Numbered from the stretch's first letter, positions 1-8,007 are shown. The stretch: 47,277 nt of DNA from Myxococcales bacterium FL481 (GCA_006508105.1 QKPP01000299.1:1-47277), one strand, 5' to 3'. Numbers and translations are program-made. The notes: generated from the letters alone by a model not told the origin.

Positions 1-54
1 GATCGTTCCGATGTTCACGTGGGGCTTTTCGCGTACGAACTTCTCCTTCGACAT
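1..54 (-). CDS. tuf: Elongation factor Tu, N-terminal fragment
   Basis: Only the first 18 codons lie in the window; the gene runs off the left edge. The peptide begins MSKEKFVREKPHVNIGTI, the highly conserved EF-Tu N-terminus leading into the first GTP-binding loop. EF-Tu delivers aminoacyl-tRNA to the ribosome as a GTP complex. The gene is the last visible member of a minus-strand run of four tRNA genes and begins 66 bp after tRNA-Thr(GGT). That order matches the tufB operon of E. coli, so co-transcription with the tRNAs is likely. The start is the ATG at 54. Confidence 0.95.
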   Translation of the reverse strand, partial: MSKEKFVREKPHVNIGTI

Positions 55-120
55 GATGGTTCTCCGTGGCCGGCTGCGTTAGCCGCAAAAAAGAAAGGTC
101 AGGCGTTGACTGAAGTGGTG

Positions 121-193
<73 letters not shown>

Positions 194-204
194 GGATAAT
201 ACAA

Positions 205-227
205 GACCGGCGCCAACGGCGCCGGTC
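205..227 (-). other. Hairpin in the tRNA-Gly / tRNA-Thr spacer
   Basis: GACCGGCGCC and GGCGCCGGTC form a perfect 10-bp stem with a 3-nt loop. On the transcribed minus strand the hairpin starts 2 nt after the 3' end of tRNA-Gly and is followed by TTGTATTAT. That run is only partly T-rich, so this is more likely a processing or stability element, or a weak attenuator, than a full terminator. The function is inference. Confidence 0.5.
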
Positions 228-229
228 GG

Positions 230-302
230 AGCGGGAGACGAGGTTCGAACTCGCGACATTCAGCTTGGAAGGCTGACGCTCTACCAACTGAGCTACTCCC
301 GC
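230..302 (-). tRNA. tRNA-Gly (anticodon TCC)
   Basis: The minus strand gives a 73-nt cloverleaf. The acceptor GCGGGAG pairs with CTCCCGC, the anticodon loop CTTCCAA gives TCC, and the T-loop is TTCGAAC. It lies between tRNA-Tyr and tRNA-Thr(GGT), as glyT does in the E. coli tufB operon. CCA is not encoded. Confidence 0.95.
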
Positions 303-319
303 ACATGTGGTGAGCGTAG

Positions 320-403
320 TGGATGGGGAAGGATTCGAACCTTCGAAGCGCACGCGCGGCGGATTTACAGTCCGCTCCCTTTGGCCAGCTCGGGCACCCA
401 TCC
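320..403 (-). tRNA. tRNA-Tyr (anticodon GTA)
   Basis: This 84-nt class II tRNA has the long variable arm expected for bacterial tyrosine tRNA. The acceptor GGATGGG pairs with CCCATCC, the discriminator is A, and the anticodon GTA sits between GGACT and AATCC. It is the second tRNA in the array. CCA is not encoded. Confidence 0.95.
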
Positions 404-493
404 GTGTTCTCGTGTGGACGATTAAGTTGGGAAGTTAAGGACTTCGGGAAAGGAAAGACGTCGAAGGGAACGCGTGAAGTCGGGGCTCAGGGG

Positions 494-566
494 AGCTGGC
501 GATGGGACTCGAACCCGCAACCGCCTGATTACAAATCAGGAGCTCTACCAATTGAGCTACGCCAGC
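494..566 (-). tRNA. tRNA-Thr (anticodon TGT)
   Basis: This 73-nt cloverleaf has acceptor GCTGGCG pairing with CGCCAGC and anticodon TGT in the loop between CTGAT and ATCAG. It is the first tRNA of the operon, the place of thrU in E. coli. Its 5' end lies about 80 nt downstream of the predicted transcription start. Confidence 0.95.
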
Positions 567-606
567 GCGGGGTTCCTTCGGACGGGGGACGGCATGATGC
601 TGCGAC

Positions 607-642
607 GGGGCGAAAACCGGGTATTTCGCCCCTTGGCGAAAT
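607..642 (-). promoter_or_regulatory. Leader with two mutually exclusive hairpins before the tRNA-tuf operon
   Basis: Read on the minus strand, segment A (ATTTCGCC, 642-635) and segment C (TTTCGCCCC, 615-607) can each pair with the segment between them, B (GGGGCGAAAT, 632-623). A-B forms an 8-bp stem with a 4-nt loop; B-C forms a 9-bp stem with an 8-nt loop. They cannot both form. This is the topology of attenuators and antiterminators, but there is no U-tract after C, so a role in termination is unproven. RNA processing or simple leader structure are alternatives. Confidence 0.45.
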
Positions 643-650
643 GGAGGCGC

Positions 651-680
651 TGTATATCGCCGCGGGTCGCGGGGTGTCAA
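651..680 (-). promoter_or_regulatory. Sigma-70-type promoter of the tRNA-tuf operon
   Basis: On the minus strand a consensus -35 box TTGACA (680-675) is followed after 18 bp by TATACA (656-651). The bases just after the -10 box are GCGCCTCC, a GC-rich discriminator typical of stable-RNA promoters under stringent control. The start site would fall near 644, right before the leader hairpins. The boxes are seen directly; the control by (p)ppGpp is inferred from known stable-RNA promoters. Confidence 0.65.
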
Positions 681-851
681 CACGCGGCGCGGGTGTAACT
701 TCCGCACTTCGCTCGCGCGGAACGTACTCGCCGAAGCGCCCGCTCACAGCGACCGGTCGCCTCGAGCCAAGCGTCTCGCGCCTCGACAGCTGCGCCCGTT
801 TCACCGCGGCTGTTGCCGCGCCGGCGAACCACGCGGCCGGCCCGACGTTCG

Positions 852-2036
852 TTACAGCGGCGTGAACGCAGGCACAAAGAGGCGGTGCTCGATGTCGGCG
901 GGGTCGGCCGCGGGGAAATACTCCGGGGAGTCCTGGGTCACGCGAGCGTCGGGCGCGATCGGCGGATGCGGCTGCCCCAGCAGATCGTTTCTGGCGCTCA
1001 GCACCCGCTGCAACGCATCCAGCTCGGCACGGGTCTCCTCAACAAAGCGGTTGTCGTAGCCCAGTTTGCGGGCCGCTTCCAAGTTCTTCTCAAACACCCA
1101 GATCGCGTCGTTAAGGATGGGACGGATCTGCGTTTTGAGCTCCTCGAAGTAGATTTTGCGCTCCTCCGCATCCAGCCACTCGGGGACCGGCGCGTACATC
1201 AGTGCGTCATAGAACTCGGTGAACAGCGCGCCCCATTGGTAGCCGGCCGCCGACACCCAAAACACGTGCTTGACCTTGATGACGGCCTTGTACCGGTCTT
1301 GAGCCGCCAGCAACAGCTCGAGTTTGGCCTCGTAGTCGGCCTCCATCTCTTCGCGACCGGCTCGAATCGAGATCTGGCGAAAACGCCGATGCGCGATGGC
1401 GGCCCGATAGAAGCGCGCCATCCCGACAAAATAGAAGGTAGCGAAACGTTCGCTTGCTTCCGCCACCACGCGCTCGTGCAGTTCGTCCGCGGCGACGAGC
1501 AAGGCATCGGCGTCGTCGAAACGATCGAGATGGAACAGCGCGTAGCCTTGCCGCGCGAGCCACTCGACGGTGTCGATCGCCGGTGCCGAGCCGAGCTCGA
1601 GCGCCGCCGCGTAGCTCGCCGCCGACCGTTCCCACGCTCCGATCTCGGCCTCGCAGGCGCCTCGACGCGCGAAAACGTCGCGGCTCGCCGTCTCGGCGCC
1701 GAAACGCTCGAGGTAGCCATCGTAGGCTCGGACCGCCGCGCGGCAGTTGCCGAGTTCTTCGTGCGCCCGAGCGAGACCGGGGTAGGCCGCGCGGCGGGTC
1801 GGGTCATCGAGCTCGCCGGTGAGCAGGCGCCCGTACAGCGCCACCGCCCTCGCCGCGTTGCCTTCGTCAAGCGCCAGTTGGGCGCGCTCAAGTAGCGTTT
1901 GAGGAGCCGTCGCGGGGGCGGGGGTCGCCGAGGCTCCGGGGGCGGCTGAGGGGCTGACCGTGGCACCCGAACGGGCGGTGCATCCCGTGGCCCCAAACCA
2001 GACCAGCATCACCGCCGCGAGTCGTTTGTTCCGCAC
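852..2036 (-). CDS. TPR-like lipoprotein, function unknown
   Basis: The 394-residue protein starts at a GTG and has a lipoprotein signal peptide ending in ATGC with Cys19, followed by a Ser/Ala/Pro-rich linker (about 20-48). Residues 50-190 form helical pairs spaced like tetratricopeptide repeats, for example ARAVALYGRLL and CRAAVRAYDGYLERFG. The C-terminal half is Trp/Tyr/Phe-rich and helical, and may be a family-specific domain. The gene follows the HEAT lipoprotein gene by 72 bp on the same strand, so the two are probably co-transcribed. TPR lipoproteins of this kind occur in myxobacterial envelope and gliding complexes, but the sequence does not assign it to one. Confidence 0.75.
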   Translation of the reverse strand: MRNKRLAAVMLVWFGATGCTARSGATVSPSAAPGASATPAPATAPQTLLERAQLALDEGNAARAVALYGRLLTGELDDPTRRAAYPGLARAHEELGNCRAAVRAYDGYLERFGAETASRDVFARRGACEAEIGAWERSAASYAAALELGSAPAIDTVEWLARQGYALFHLDRFDDADALLVAADELHERVVAEASERFATFYFVGMARFYRAAIAHRRFRQISIRAGREEMEADYEAKLELLLAAQDRYKAVIKVKHVFWVSAAGYQWGALFTEFYDALMYAPVPEWLDAEERKIYFEELKTQIRPILNDAIWVFEKNLEAARKLGYDNRFVEETRAELDALQRVLSARNDLLGQPHPPIAPDARVTQDSPEYFPAADPADIEHRLFVPAFTPL

Positions 2037-2108
2037 GTTGGGCTCGACACCATCCGCGCCGCCAGGTTCCTTGGACGCGGGTCGCGACGCGCGGCTCGGT
2101 CACCGCGA

Positions 2109-3821
2109 CTACTGCATTTTGGAGATGGTCTCACGCGCGGTGAGCCATGCGAGCTGCATCGTCGCATTCGCGGTGCCCTTCTCACCCGCCATCACGCCCT
2201 CCAAGGCTTCGATACACTCCGGACAGCTTTGTCCGTCGGCGATCCGACCGGTGAGCCACGCGATCGTGACCCGCGCCCCGGCATCGCGCACCTTGAAGGC
2301 CCGCGCGACTTGAGCCGCGATGGCCAAGTCCCCCTTCGCCAGCCGACCGAGCTCGACCGCGGCCTTCTCCCGCGCGAACCACTTGGCGGTCGTATCCGCG
2401 ACGACCTTGGAGTAGCAAGCCTTGTCGGCCTTGCACTCCTCGAGCACCTTCAACCCGGGCTCCCACTGCGTGATCTCTTGCTTGACCTTCGCGTCGGTTT
2501 GGCCCTCGATGACCTTGCGCGCGGCTGCAGCCTGCTCGGCGCCGGCGGCCAAGATCAGGTGACGCGCCCCCTCCCAGCGGATCTGGTAGCGAAAGTCGGA
2601 ATTGGGCAGCTGTTCGGGGTCGTACTCGCCGTTCGCGATGATATCGCTTAGACACTGGAACGCCGCATCGCCCCCGATGCGACCCAGCGCCGCCGTGATC
2701 TCCCACATGTCGACCGGGTTGCGCGTGGCGTAGCGGCAGCCGCATAGCGCCTCGACGGCCCGCTCGTCTCCGATATTGCCAAGTGCCCGAGCCACGAACG
2801 CCCGAAGCTGAGCCGCCTGAGCGTCGACCTCGCTGTCTTCCTCGGCTTGTTTCTTCTTTTTCTTCTTCTTTTTCTTCTTTTTCTTGGACTTCGGCTCGGC
2901 CACGCAGTCCGCCTTGGGCATGTAGGCCACGAGGGCTTCGGTCGCCTCGGCGTGACCCATCGCGCCCAAGATGCCAGCCGCGGCTTGCTGCACCACCGCG
3001 ACTTCGACGTTGTTTTTCGCCGCCAGCTTGTTCACCACCTCATGCTCACCACGTAGGGCCTTGAGCACCGGCTCAACGGCCGGCTTGCCGATGGCCACAA
3101 GCGCCTGCTTGACTCGCTCGCCGATGTTCTGCGTCGACGCGGCGTCGGGGACCCGGAACTGGACTTGAAGCAACGCATCGACGGCCGTCGGGTCGCCGAG
3201 CGCCCCCAACGCCTTCGTCGCTTCCTTATGCACCGCCACCGGCTGCTGCTCGGGCGGCTGCTCCAGCGCCTTGATCAAGACCGGAGTGGCTTTCTTGTCC
3301 CCCAACACACCAAGCGTTTTGGCGTACTCAAGCCGGATCTGACCCACCCGCTCGCCCTTGTCCTTGTTCGGATCGGCCATCAGGGCCTCGAGCTGCGCGA
3401 TGATGGGACCGACGAGCGCCGTCGCTTTGGCATCACGAATGCCTTGTAGAGCGAGAAGCGCCGCTTTGTACGCCTCGGACGTCCCGTCCAACACGATGGC
3501 CTTTTCCCACAAGGGCACCGCTTCCAGTCGCTTCATGTCCCGCGCCTGCTCGAGCATCTTCAGACGAAACTCGGGCGCCGTCTCCCAAATCGCATCGAAA
3601 GTGGGGAGGACCTTCTCGGCAAACTCCGTCCCGCGATCCTGCCCAGACGTGACCACTGCCTTGACGAGGCGCTCGAGGCCGGCAAACCCCTCGGCCCGGG
3701 AGTCTTTGTCCTCCAGCTTCGCGACGTGCGTCTCGAACATGTTGGGATCGGATTCTTTGCAGGCCGGCATAGCGCCAAGCATCGCCAGTACACAGGTCGA
3801 GAGCAGCAGTCGTCGCATCAT
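2109..3821 (-). CDS. HEAT-repeat lipoprotein with a poly-lysine tract
   Basis: The chosen start is the ATG at 3821 (570 residues). It has AGGAG five bases upstream and begins MMRRLLLSTCVLAMLG; the signal ends in MPAC with lipid-anchor Cys21. The body is built of HEAT/PBS-lyase-like repeats: ALGALGDPTAVDALL, GILGAMGHAEATEALV, ALGNIGDERAVEAL and ALGRIGGDAAFQCL. A run of 12 lysines (2850-2885) followed by an acidic stretch interrupts the repeats. Such proteins are usually scaffolds; no enzyme motif is seen. The TPR lipoprotein follows it and the bactofilins lie upstream, all on the same strand. A partner role in an envelope complex is inference. Confidence 0.8.
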   Translation of the reverse strand: MMRRLLLSTCVLAMLGAMPACKESDPNMFETHVAKLEDKDSRAEGFAGLERLVKAVVTSGQDRGTEFAEKVLPTFDAIWETAPEFRLKMLEQARDMKRLEAVPLWEKAIVLDGTSEAYKAALLALQGIRDAKATALVGPIIAQLEALMADPNKDKGERVGQIRLEYAKTLGVLGDKKATPVLIKALEQPPEQQPVAVHKEATKALGALGDPTAVDALLQVQFRVPDAASTQNIGERVKQALVAIGKPAVEPVLKALRGEHEVVNKLAAKNNVEVAVVQQAAAGILGAMGHAEATEALVAYMPKADCVAEPKSKKKKKKKKKKKKQAEEDSEVDAQAAQLRAFVARALGNIGDERAVEALCGCRYATRNPVDMWEITAALGRIGGDAAFQCLSDIIANGEYDPEQLPNSDFRYQIRWEGARHLILAAGAEQAAAARKVIEGQTDAKVKQEITQWEPGLKVLEECKADKACYSKVVADTTAKWFAREKAAVELGRLAKGDLAIAAQVARAFKVRDAGARVTIAWLTGRIADGQSCPECIEALEGVMAGEKGTANATMQLAWLTARETISKMQ

Positions 3822-3992
3822 GAACACTCCTTGCGCCACGCGAGCATACACCGACTGCTTCGCGCAAACGACGCGAGATCGGGCCCCTCACCCGCCCCGA
3901 TGGGATCGTTGAGCACCCCGACACGCAGCGGCTGGCGACCGTCGAGCCCCTCTGGTGACGCGGCCAGGTCGCGGCGCCGCTTCGGCGCGCGG

Positions 3993-4607
3993 CTATCCGC
4001 GTCGAGAGGTCTTGGCTTTGGTCTTGCCGCGGGCGGGCACGCGAGCCCGCACGGCTTTCTTCGCCCGCTTTTTGGGGGCCAGCCCCGACGCATCCGTCGA
4101 GTCACCGCGGGGGCTGGGTCGCTCGCCTCGACTGAGCTCAGCGTGCTTGACCACGACCGTGATGTCGCGATCGTCCCGCTTGTTCGCGCCCACTTGGCGA
4201 GTCCCCGTGCGCGAGACTCCGCGGCTCGAGCTGGCCGCGACCGCCCGCGACGTCGAGACGTCCCCGGACATGTCGATCTGGCCCTTGAACGAGGCCCCTT
4301 CGGCAATCGTCAATCGGGGCGAAAAAATGTTGCCGATGAGCTTGGCGGACGCGTGCAGGACCACCGTCTCGGCAGCACGCACGTCGCCGACGATACTCCC
4401 CGCCACATCCACCGAGCGAGCGCTGACGTCGGCCGCGATCAGTCCATCGGCGGCCACGGTCAGCGCACCGGAAAGGACCAGGCTACCTTCAAGTCGGCCT
4501 TCAACGTGGAGATCTTCATCGCCTTCGACGTGGCCTTTGACCTCGACGCCCGGCCCGATCGATGACTCGGCTCGAGTACCCATGGAGTTGCGAGTGGCCA
4601 TGGTCAC
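3993..4607 (-). CDS. Bactofilin with a long basic C-terminal tail
   Basis: Bactofilins are polymer-forming cytoskeletal proteins with a right-handed beta-helix core (DUF583). Residues 14-115 show the short beta repeats: VEVKGHVEGDEDLHVEGRLEG, then segments with V/I at alternating positions ending in AEGASFKGQIDM. The remaining ~90 residues are low-complexity and very basic (PKKRAKKAVRARVPARGK), a candidate surface for DNA, membrane or partner binding. Translation may start at the GTG at 4607, which overlaps the TAG of the preceding bactofilin gene, or at the ATG at 4601. It is the third and longest of three tandem bactofilins. Confidence 0.88.
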   Translation of the reverse strand: MTMATRNSMGTRAESSIGPGVEVKGHVEGDEDLHVEGRLEGSLVLSGALTVAADGLIAADVSARSVDVAGSIVGDVRAAETVVLHASAKLIGNIFSPRLTIAEGASFKGQIDMSGDVSTSRAVAASSSRGVSRTGTRQVGANKRDDRDITVVVKHAELSRGERPSPRGDSTDASGLAPKKRAKKAVRARVPARGKTKAKTSRRG

Positions 4608-4921
4608 TAGCCGTCCATGTCCACGGTGCCGCGAAACGACGCTCCGTCGGCGATGTGGATCCGCGGCGCGTGGATGTCCCCCACCACGCGCGAGCCGGCG
4701 CGCAGATCGGCTCGGTCGCTGGCCCGCAGATCGCCAGTCACGCTGCCTTCCACGGTGATCGCCGATGCCTCGACGCTGGCCTCGACGGCCGCCCCGGACT
4801 CGACGACGACGCTGTCGCGGACGCTGATGCGCCCTTTGACCGTGCCGAGCACGAGGAGATCGTCGTCGCCGACGATCTCCCCGTCTACGACGATGCTGCT
4901 TCCGATGACTGTGCTGGCCAT
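4607..4921 (-). CDS. Minimal bactofilin
   Basis: At 104 residues this is almost only the bactofilin beta-helix core, beginning MASTVIGSSIVVDGEIVG and ending ADGASFRGTVDMDG, with no tails. Repeats such as VVESGAAVEASVEASAITV and GDLRASDRADLRAGSRVVG show the alternating pattern of DUF583. It lies 65 bp after the first bactofilin gene and overlaps the third. Tail-less bactofilins can still form filaments; whether the three copolymerise is not visible from sequence. Confidence 0.88.
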   Translation of the reverse strand: MASTVIGSSIVVDGEIVGDDDLLVLGTVKGRISVRDSVVVESGAAVEASVEASAITVEGSVTGDLRASDRADLRAGSRVVGDIHAPRIHIADGASFRGTVDMDG

Positions 4922-4986
4922 AATGGGGATATGCTCCTGGTCCTATCTGTAGCGGTAGCGGGGCGAGACTGACCGTCCAAGAACGA

Positions 4987-5358
4987 CTAGCGCTCCCGAC
5001 GGTCGGTCAGTTCACTGGGAAGTTCGACGTGCATGTCCACGCCACCGTCGACCCGGGCGCCGTCGGCAAGCGACACCCGAGGAGCGCGGACCTGCCCGCG
5101 AACCCGCGCTCCGGCCAGCACATGCACCGCGCCGGACGCCACGACGTCGCCGGCGACTTCACCGCGAACGGTGACGGTCTCCGCGTCGATGTCCGCTTCC
5201 ACGACCCCTTCACGTTCCACGGTCAGGCTGCCGCGCAGGTCGATCCGCCCTTCGACTCGGCCGTCGACGACGAGGTCTTCGGCTCCGGTGATGTTGCCGC
5301 GCACGCGCACGCCAGCGCCGATGACGGGAGAAGGGTTGCGGTTGCCAGACTGGGACAT
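4987..5358 (-). CDS. Bactofilin, first of the tandem three
   Basis: The 123-residue protein has a short polar N-terminus (MSQSGNRNPSPVIGAG), the DUF583 core (VRVRGNITGAEDLVVDGRVEG to ADGARVDGGVDMHVEL) and a short charged tail (DRRER). It is first in the minus-strand bactofilin cluster and has about 200 bp of non-coding DNA upstream, shared with the divergent gshA. Myxococcus xanthus carries the bactofilins bacN, bacO and bacP together, a known precedent for tandem bactofilins. Here, however, no parA/parB genes are adjacent. Confidence 0.88.
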   Translation of the reverse strand: MSQSGNRNPSPVIGAGVRVRGNITGAEDLVVDGRVEGRIDLRGSLTVEREGVVEADIDAETVTVRGEVAGDVVASGAVHVLAGARVRGQVRAPRVSLADGARVDGGVDMHVELPSELTDRRER

Positions 5359-5564
5359 CGGTCGAGGGGTCGGGCGGCCGGCGCCCGAAGCCGAGAAAAG
5401 CTAGCAACGCCGTGCTCGCGCGGTCAACCCGAGTGCGCTCCCGATCGCCACTGTGCGCCTGCTGGCAGACCGCCTGGTCCGAGTGCTATTGCTCCCCGTG
5501 CAACCCCGGCTTCGCGCTGCTTTCGCGCCGGCTTTGCGCCTCTTCACGAGACGGGCTCCGATTC

Positions 5565-6953
5565 GTGCCGGCTGAGACTTCCGCCACCGATACTGAACTC
5601 AACCGCGACATCATGCTCGGCTGGTTTGGCCGCGCCGAGAAGCCGGCTCAACAGCTCGTCGGCACCGAGCAGGAGAAGTTCGTCGTCGCCGTGGATGCCG
5701 ACGACGGCTCCATTCGCCCCGTGGAGTACGAACGACACGTGGCCCCCGTGCTTGACGCGCTGTGTCGCCGCTTCGGATGGACCCCGGCCGATCGGGGGAT
5801 CGCCGGCGAAACGGTCGGTCTGTCGCGGGGGCGGGCCTCCATCACCCTAGAACCGGGTGGTCAGCTCGAGCTCAGCGGCGAACCGCTGCCCGACTTGCAC
5901 GCGACCTGCGCGGAATTCACCGCCCATCAGCGCGAGCTCCACGACGTGGGATCGGATCTCGGACTGACGTTTCTCGCCACCGGGTTCCACCCGTTCGCCA
6001 CCCGAGAAGCGATTCATTGGATGCCCAAGGGCCGCTACAAGGTCATGCGCGAGTATCTGCCGACCCGCGGGGCCCAGGCCCTCGACATGATGCTGCGCAC
6101 CTGCACCGTGCAGGCGAACTTCGACTACGCCAACGAGCGACAGTGTGGCGAGCGGCTCCGGGTGGCGATGGCCAGTTCCGCGCTGGTCACCGGCTTGTTT
6201 GCCAACTCGCCGTACCTTGAGGGACGACCGTCCGGGTATCGCTCGACGCGATCCGCCGTGTGGAGCAACGTGGATCCGGACCGCTGCGGCTTGCTCGAGT
6301 TCGTGTTCGACGGGGACTTCAGCTACGAAAAGTACGTCGATTGGGCGCTCGACGTGCCGATGTTCTTCGTACACCGCGACGGCCATTACTGGCCTCACCA
6401 CGTGCCATTTCGCCGGTTCCTGGAAGCGGGATTCGTCGCGCCAGACGGCCGACGCCATCGAGCCACCACCGCGGATTGGGAGCTGCACCTTAGCACCGTG
6501 TTCCCGGAGGTTCGCCTCAAGCCCTACATCGAGGTCCGCGGGGCCGACTCGGTCGCACTGGGGCAAGTTTGCTCGCTGCCAGCGTTCTGCAAAGGACTCA
6601 TGGAGGACGACCACGCCATCGCGGCCTCGTGGGAGTTGCTCGCCCCATTGACGTTCGGCGAGCGCCTAAGCCTGTGGGAGGACGCCCGACGACACGGTCT
6701 CTCGTCCCCGCGGGTCCACGATCTCACGCGACGACTGTACAGAATCGCCCGCGACACGTTGGATCGCATCGCGGTGCGCGGCCCGAGTGGGCGCACCGAA
6801 GCCCGGTTTCTCGACCCGCTGGATGAGTTCGTGACCACCCAGCGCACGCCGGCCGATGTGGCTCTCGAAACGCTGACGGGACCGTGGGACAGCTCGGCCG
6901 AGTCTGTGCGCGAGTTCACCCGCCACTTCTACTTCGCCGGCGTGAGGCCGTAA
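5565..6953 (+). CDS. gshA: Glutamate-cysteine ligase, GCS2/plant type
   Basis: The enzyme joins glutamate and cysteine with ATP, the first step of glutathione (or related thiol) synthesis. Hallmarks in order are GTEQEKF, ITLEPGGQLELSG, WMPKGRYKVMREYLPTRG, TCTVQANFDYANE and GYRSTRSAVWSNVDPDRCGL. All are typical of the plant/proteobacterial GCS2 family, as is the length of about 460 residues. The open frame extends upstream to 5412, but the GTG at 5565 gives the usual distance to GTEQEKF; the ATG at 5613 is an alternative. It is divergent from the bactofilins and ends 5 bp from the converging acidic-protein gene. No gshB is in the window. Confidence 0.88.
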   Translation: MPAETSATDTELNRDIMLGWFGRAEKPAQQLVGTEQEKFVVAVDADDGSIRPVEYERHVAPVLDALCRRFGWTPADRGIAGETVGLSRGRASITLEPGGQLELSGEPLPDLHATCAEFTAHQRELHDVGSDLGLTFLATGFHPFATREAIHWMPKGRYKVMREYLPTRGAQALDMMLRTCTVQANFDYANERQCGERLRVAMASSALVTGLFANSPYLEGRPSGYRSTRSAVWSNVDPDRCGLLEFVFDGDFSYEKYVDWALDVPMFFVHRDGHYWPHHVPFRRFLEAGFVAPDGRRHRATTADWELHLSTVFPEVRLKPYIEVRGADSVALGQVCSLPAFCKGLMEDDHAIAASWELLAPLTFGERLSLWEDARRHGLSSPRVHDLTRRLYRIARDTLDRIAVRGPSGRTEARFLDPLDEFVTTQRTPADVALETLTGPWDSSAESVREFTRHFYFAGVRP

Positions 6954-6958
6954 CCGCG

Positions 6959-7873
6959 CTAGTCGACCTCGTCGTCGCTCAGCAGCTCGAGCTCGTCGGG
7001 GTCCAACTCCACCACCTCGGCGTCGTCGAGGGTCTCGATGTCATCGTCGACAGCGACCTCCACCACGGTACCCTGCGGCTCTTCGTCGCCTTGGAGCATA
7101 TCCTGCGCGAGTTCGTCGAGCGCCGCCGTGACCTGCGCCTCGATGGACGCCTCGATCGCACCCAGATCATCGCCAGACTCGACCTCAACGGCCTCTCGCG
7201 GCGTCTCGCTCTCGGCTTCGGCCAGCGGATCGTGGTCGGGCGCTTCGTCGATCATCAGCTCGTCGACCATCAGCTCTTGGGTCACTGGTTCTTCGGACCG
7301 ACCCGCGTCAGACGGCACTTCATCCGACAACGCCTCATCCGCGAAGGCATCGTCCGATAGCAACTCGTCGACCAACGGCGGGCCCGAGTCGGGGTCGCCA
7401 GGCAAGCGCTCGTCCACGAGCACCGATTCTGTGGAGTGATCGTCGAGCAAGCCGTCGTCGACCAGATCGATCGGCTCCGCGCCCGGTCGTCCGGACGCTG
7501 CGTTGGCCTGCGCTTGGGCTGAGGCGGCCGCCCCCCCCCGCGGCCCGGCGGAACGGAGAACGCCGGACGCGTCTGACGCGGAGCTTTCGTGCGCGCGCCG
7601 AACGGGGGGAGCGAGCGGCGGGCCGTCGCCCCGCGCTTTCGTCGACGACGGGCCATGCGAAGCCGAGGATGCGGCGCCGCCTACGATCGCCGCCCGAGCC
7701 GATGCCGCGGCGGACCGGGTCGAGGAACGCTTGAGCACGGTGCCCGTCCCCACCTCCGCCAGCACCGTCGCGGGACTGCGTCCGGCCAACAGCTCGTCGA
7801 CTCGGCCGCGCGCCCACGCCACGAGCTCGTCTGGAGATTCGTCCACGGAGGCGAGCAAGCTCTCGAGTTCCAC
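6959..7873 (-). CDS. Acidic, mostly disordered protein, unknown
   Basis: The 304-residue protein has a short predicted helical N-terminus (MELESLLASVDESPDELVAW, about 1-45), then an Ala/Ser/Gly/Arg-rich linker, then about 170 residues dense in Asp and Glu (LVDELLSDDAFADEALSDEV, DDDIETLDDAEVVELDPDEL). There is no signal peptide, membrane segment or known motif. Three short repeats of the form VDE-L-DD resemble linear binding motifs. It follows alaS by 134 bp on the same strand. The base composition matches the neighbours, and the strong acidic bias suggests a real coding frame. The function is unknown. Confidence 0.65.
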   Translation of the reverse strand: MELESLLASVDESPDELVAWARGRVDELLAGRSPATVLAEVGTGTVLKRSSTRSAAASARAAIVGGAASSASHGPSSTKARGDGPPLAPPVRRAHESSASDASGVLRSAGPRGGAAASAQAQANAASGRPGAEPIDLVDDGLLDDHSTESVLVDERLPGDPDSGPPLVDELLSDDAFADEALSDEVPSDAGRSEEPVTQELMVDELMIDEAPDHDPLAEAESETPREAVEVESGDDLGAIEASIEAQVTAALDELAQDMLQGDEEPQGTVVEVAVDDDIETLDDAEVVELDPDELELLSDDEVD

Positions 7874-8007
7874 AGCAGCCAGTATAGCCCGCGCTCGGTC
7901 CGCGGGGGTTGGCCCGCCGCGTGCGCGGGCGGCCGGGTCGGACTTCGCCCGTCGCGTGAGCCCGTGCTGGTTCGCACACGGCCCGCCGGAGCACGCGAGC
8001 CAGCTCT

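Noticed and set aside
813..1895. Long plus-strand frame opposite the TPR lipoprotein gene
   Set aside because: It is an antisense shadow of the minus-strand gene, which has a signal peptide, lipobox and TPR-like repeats; the plus frame has none.
2850..2885. Poly-lysine tract considered as a frameshift or assembly artefact
   Set aside because: The tract is a whole number of codons and HEAT-like repeats continue in the same frame on both sides.
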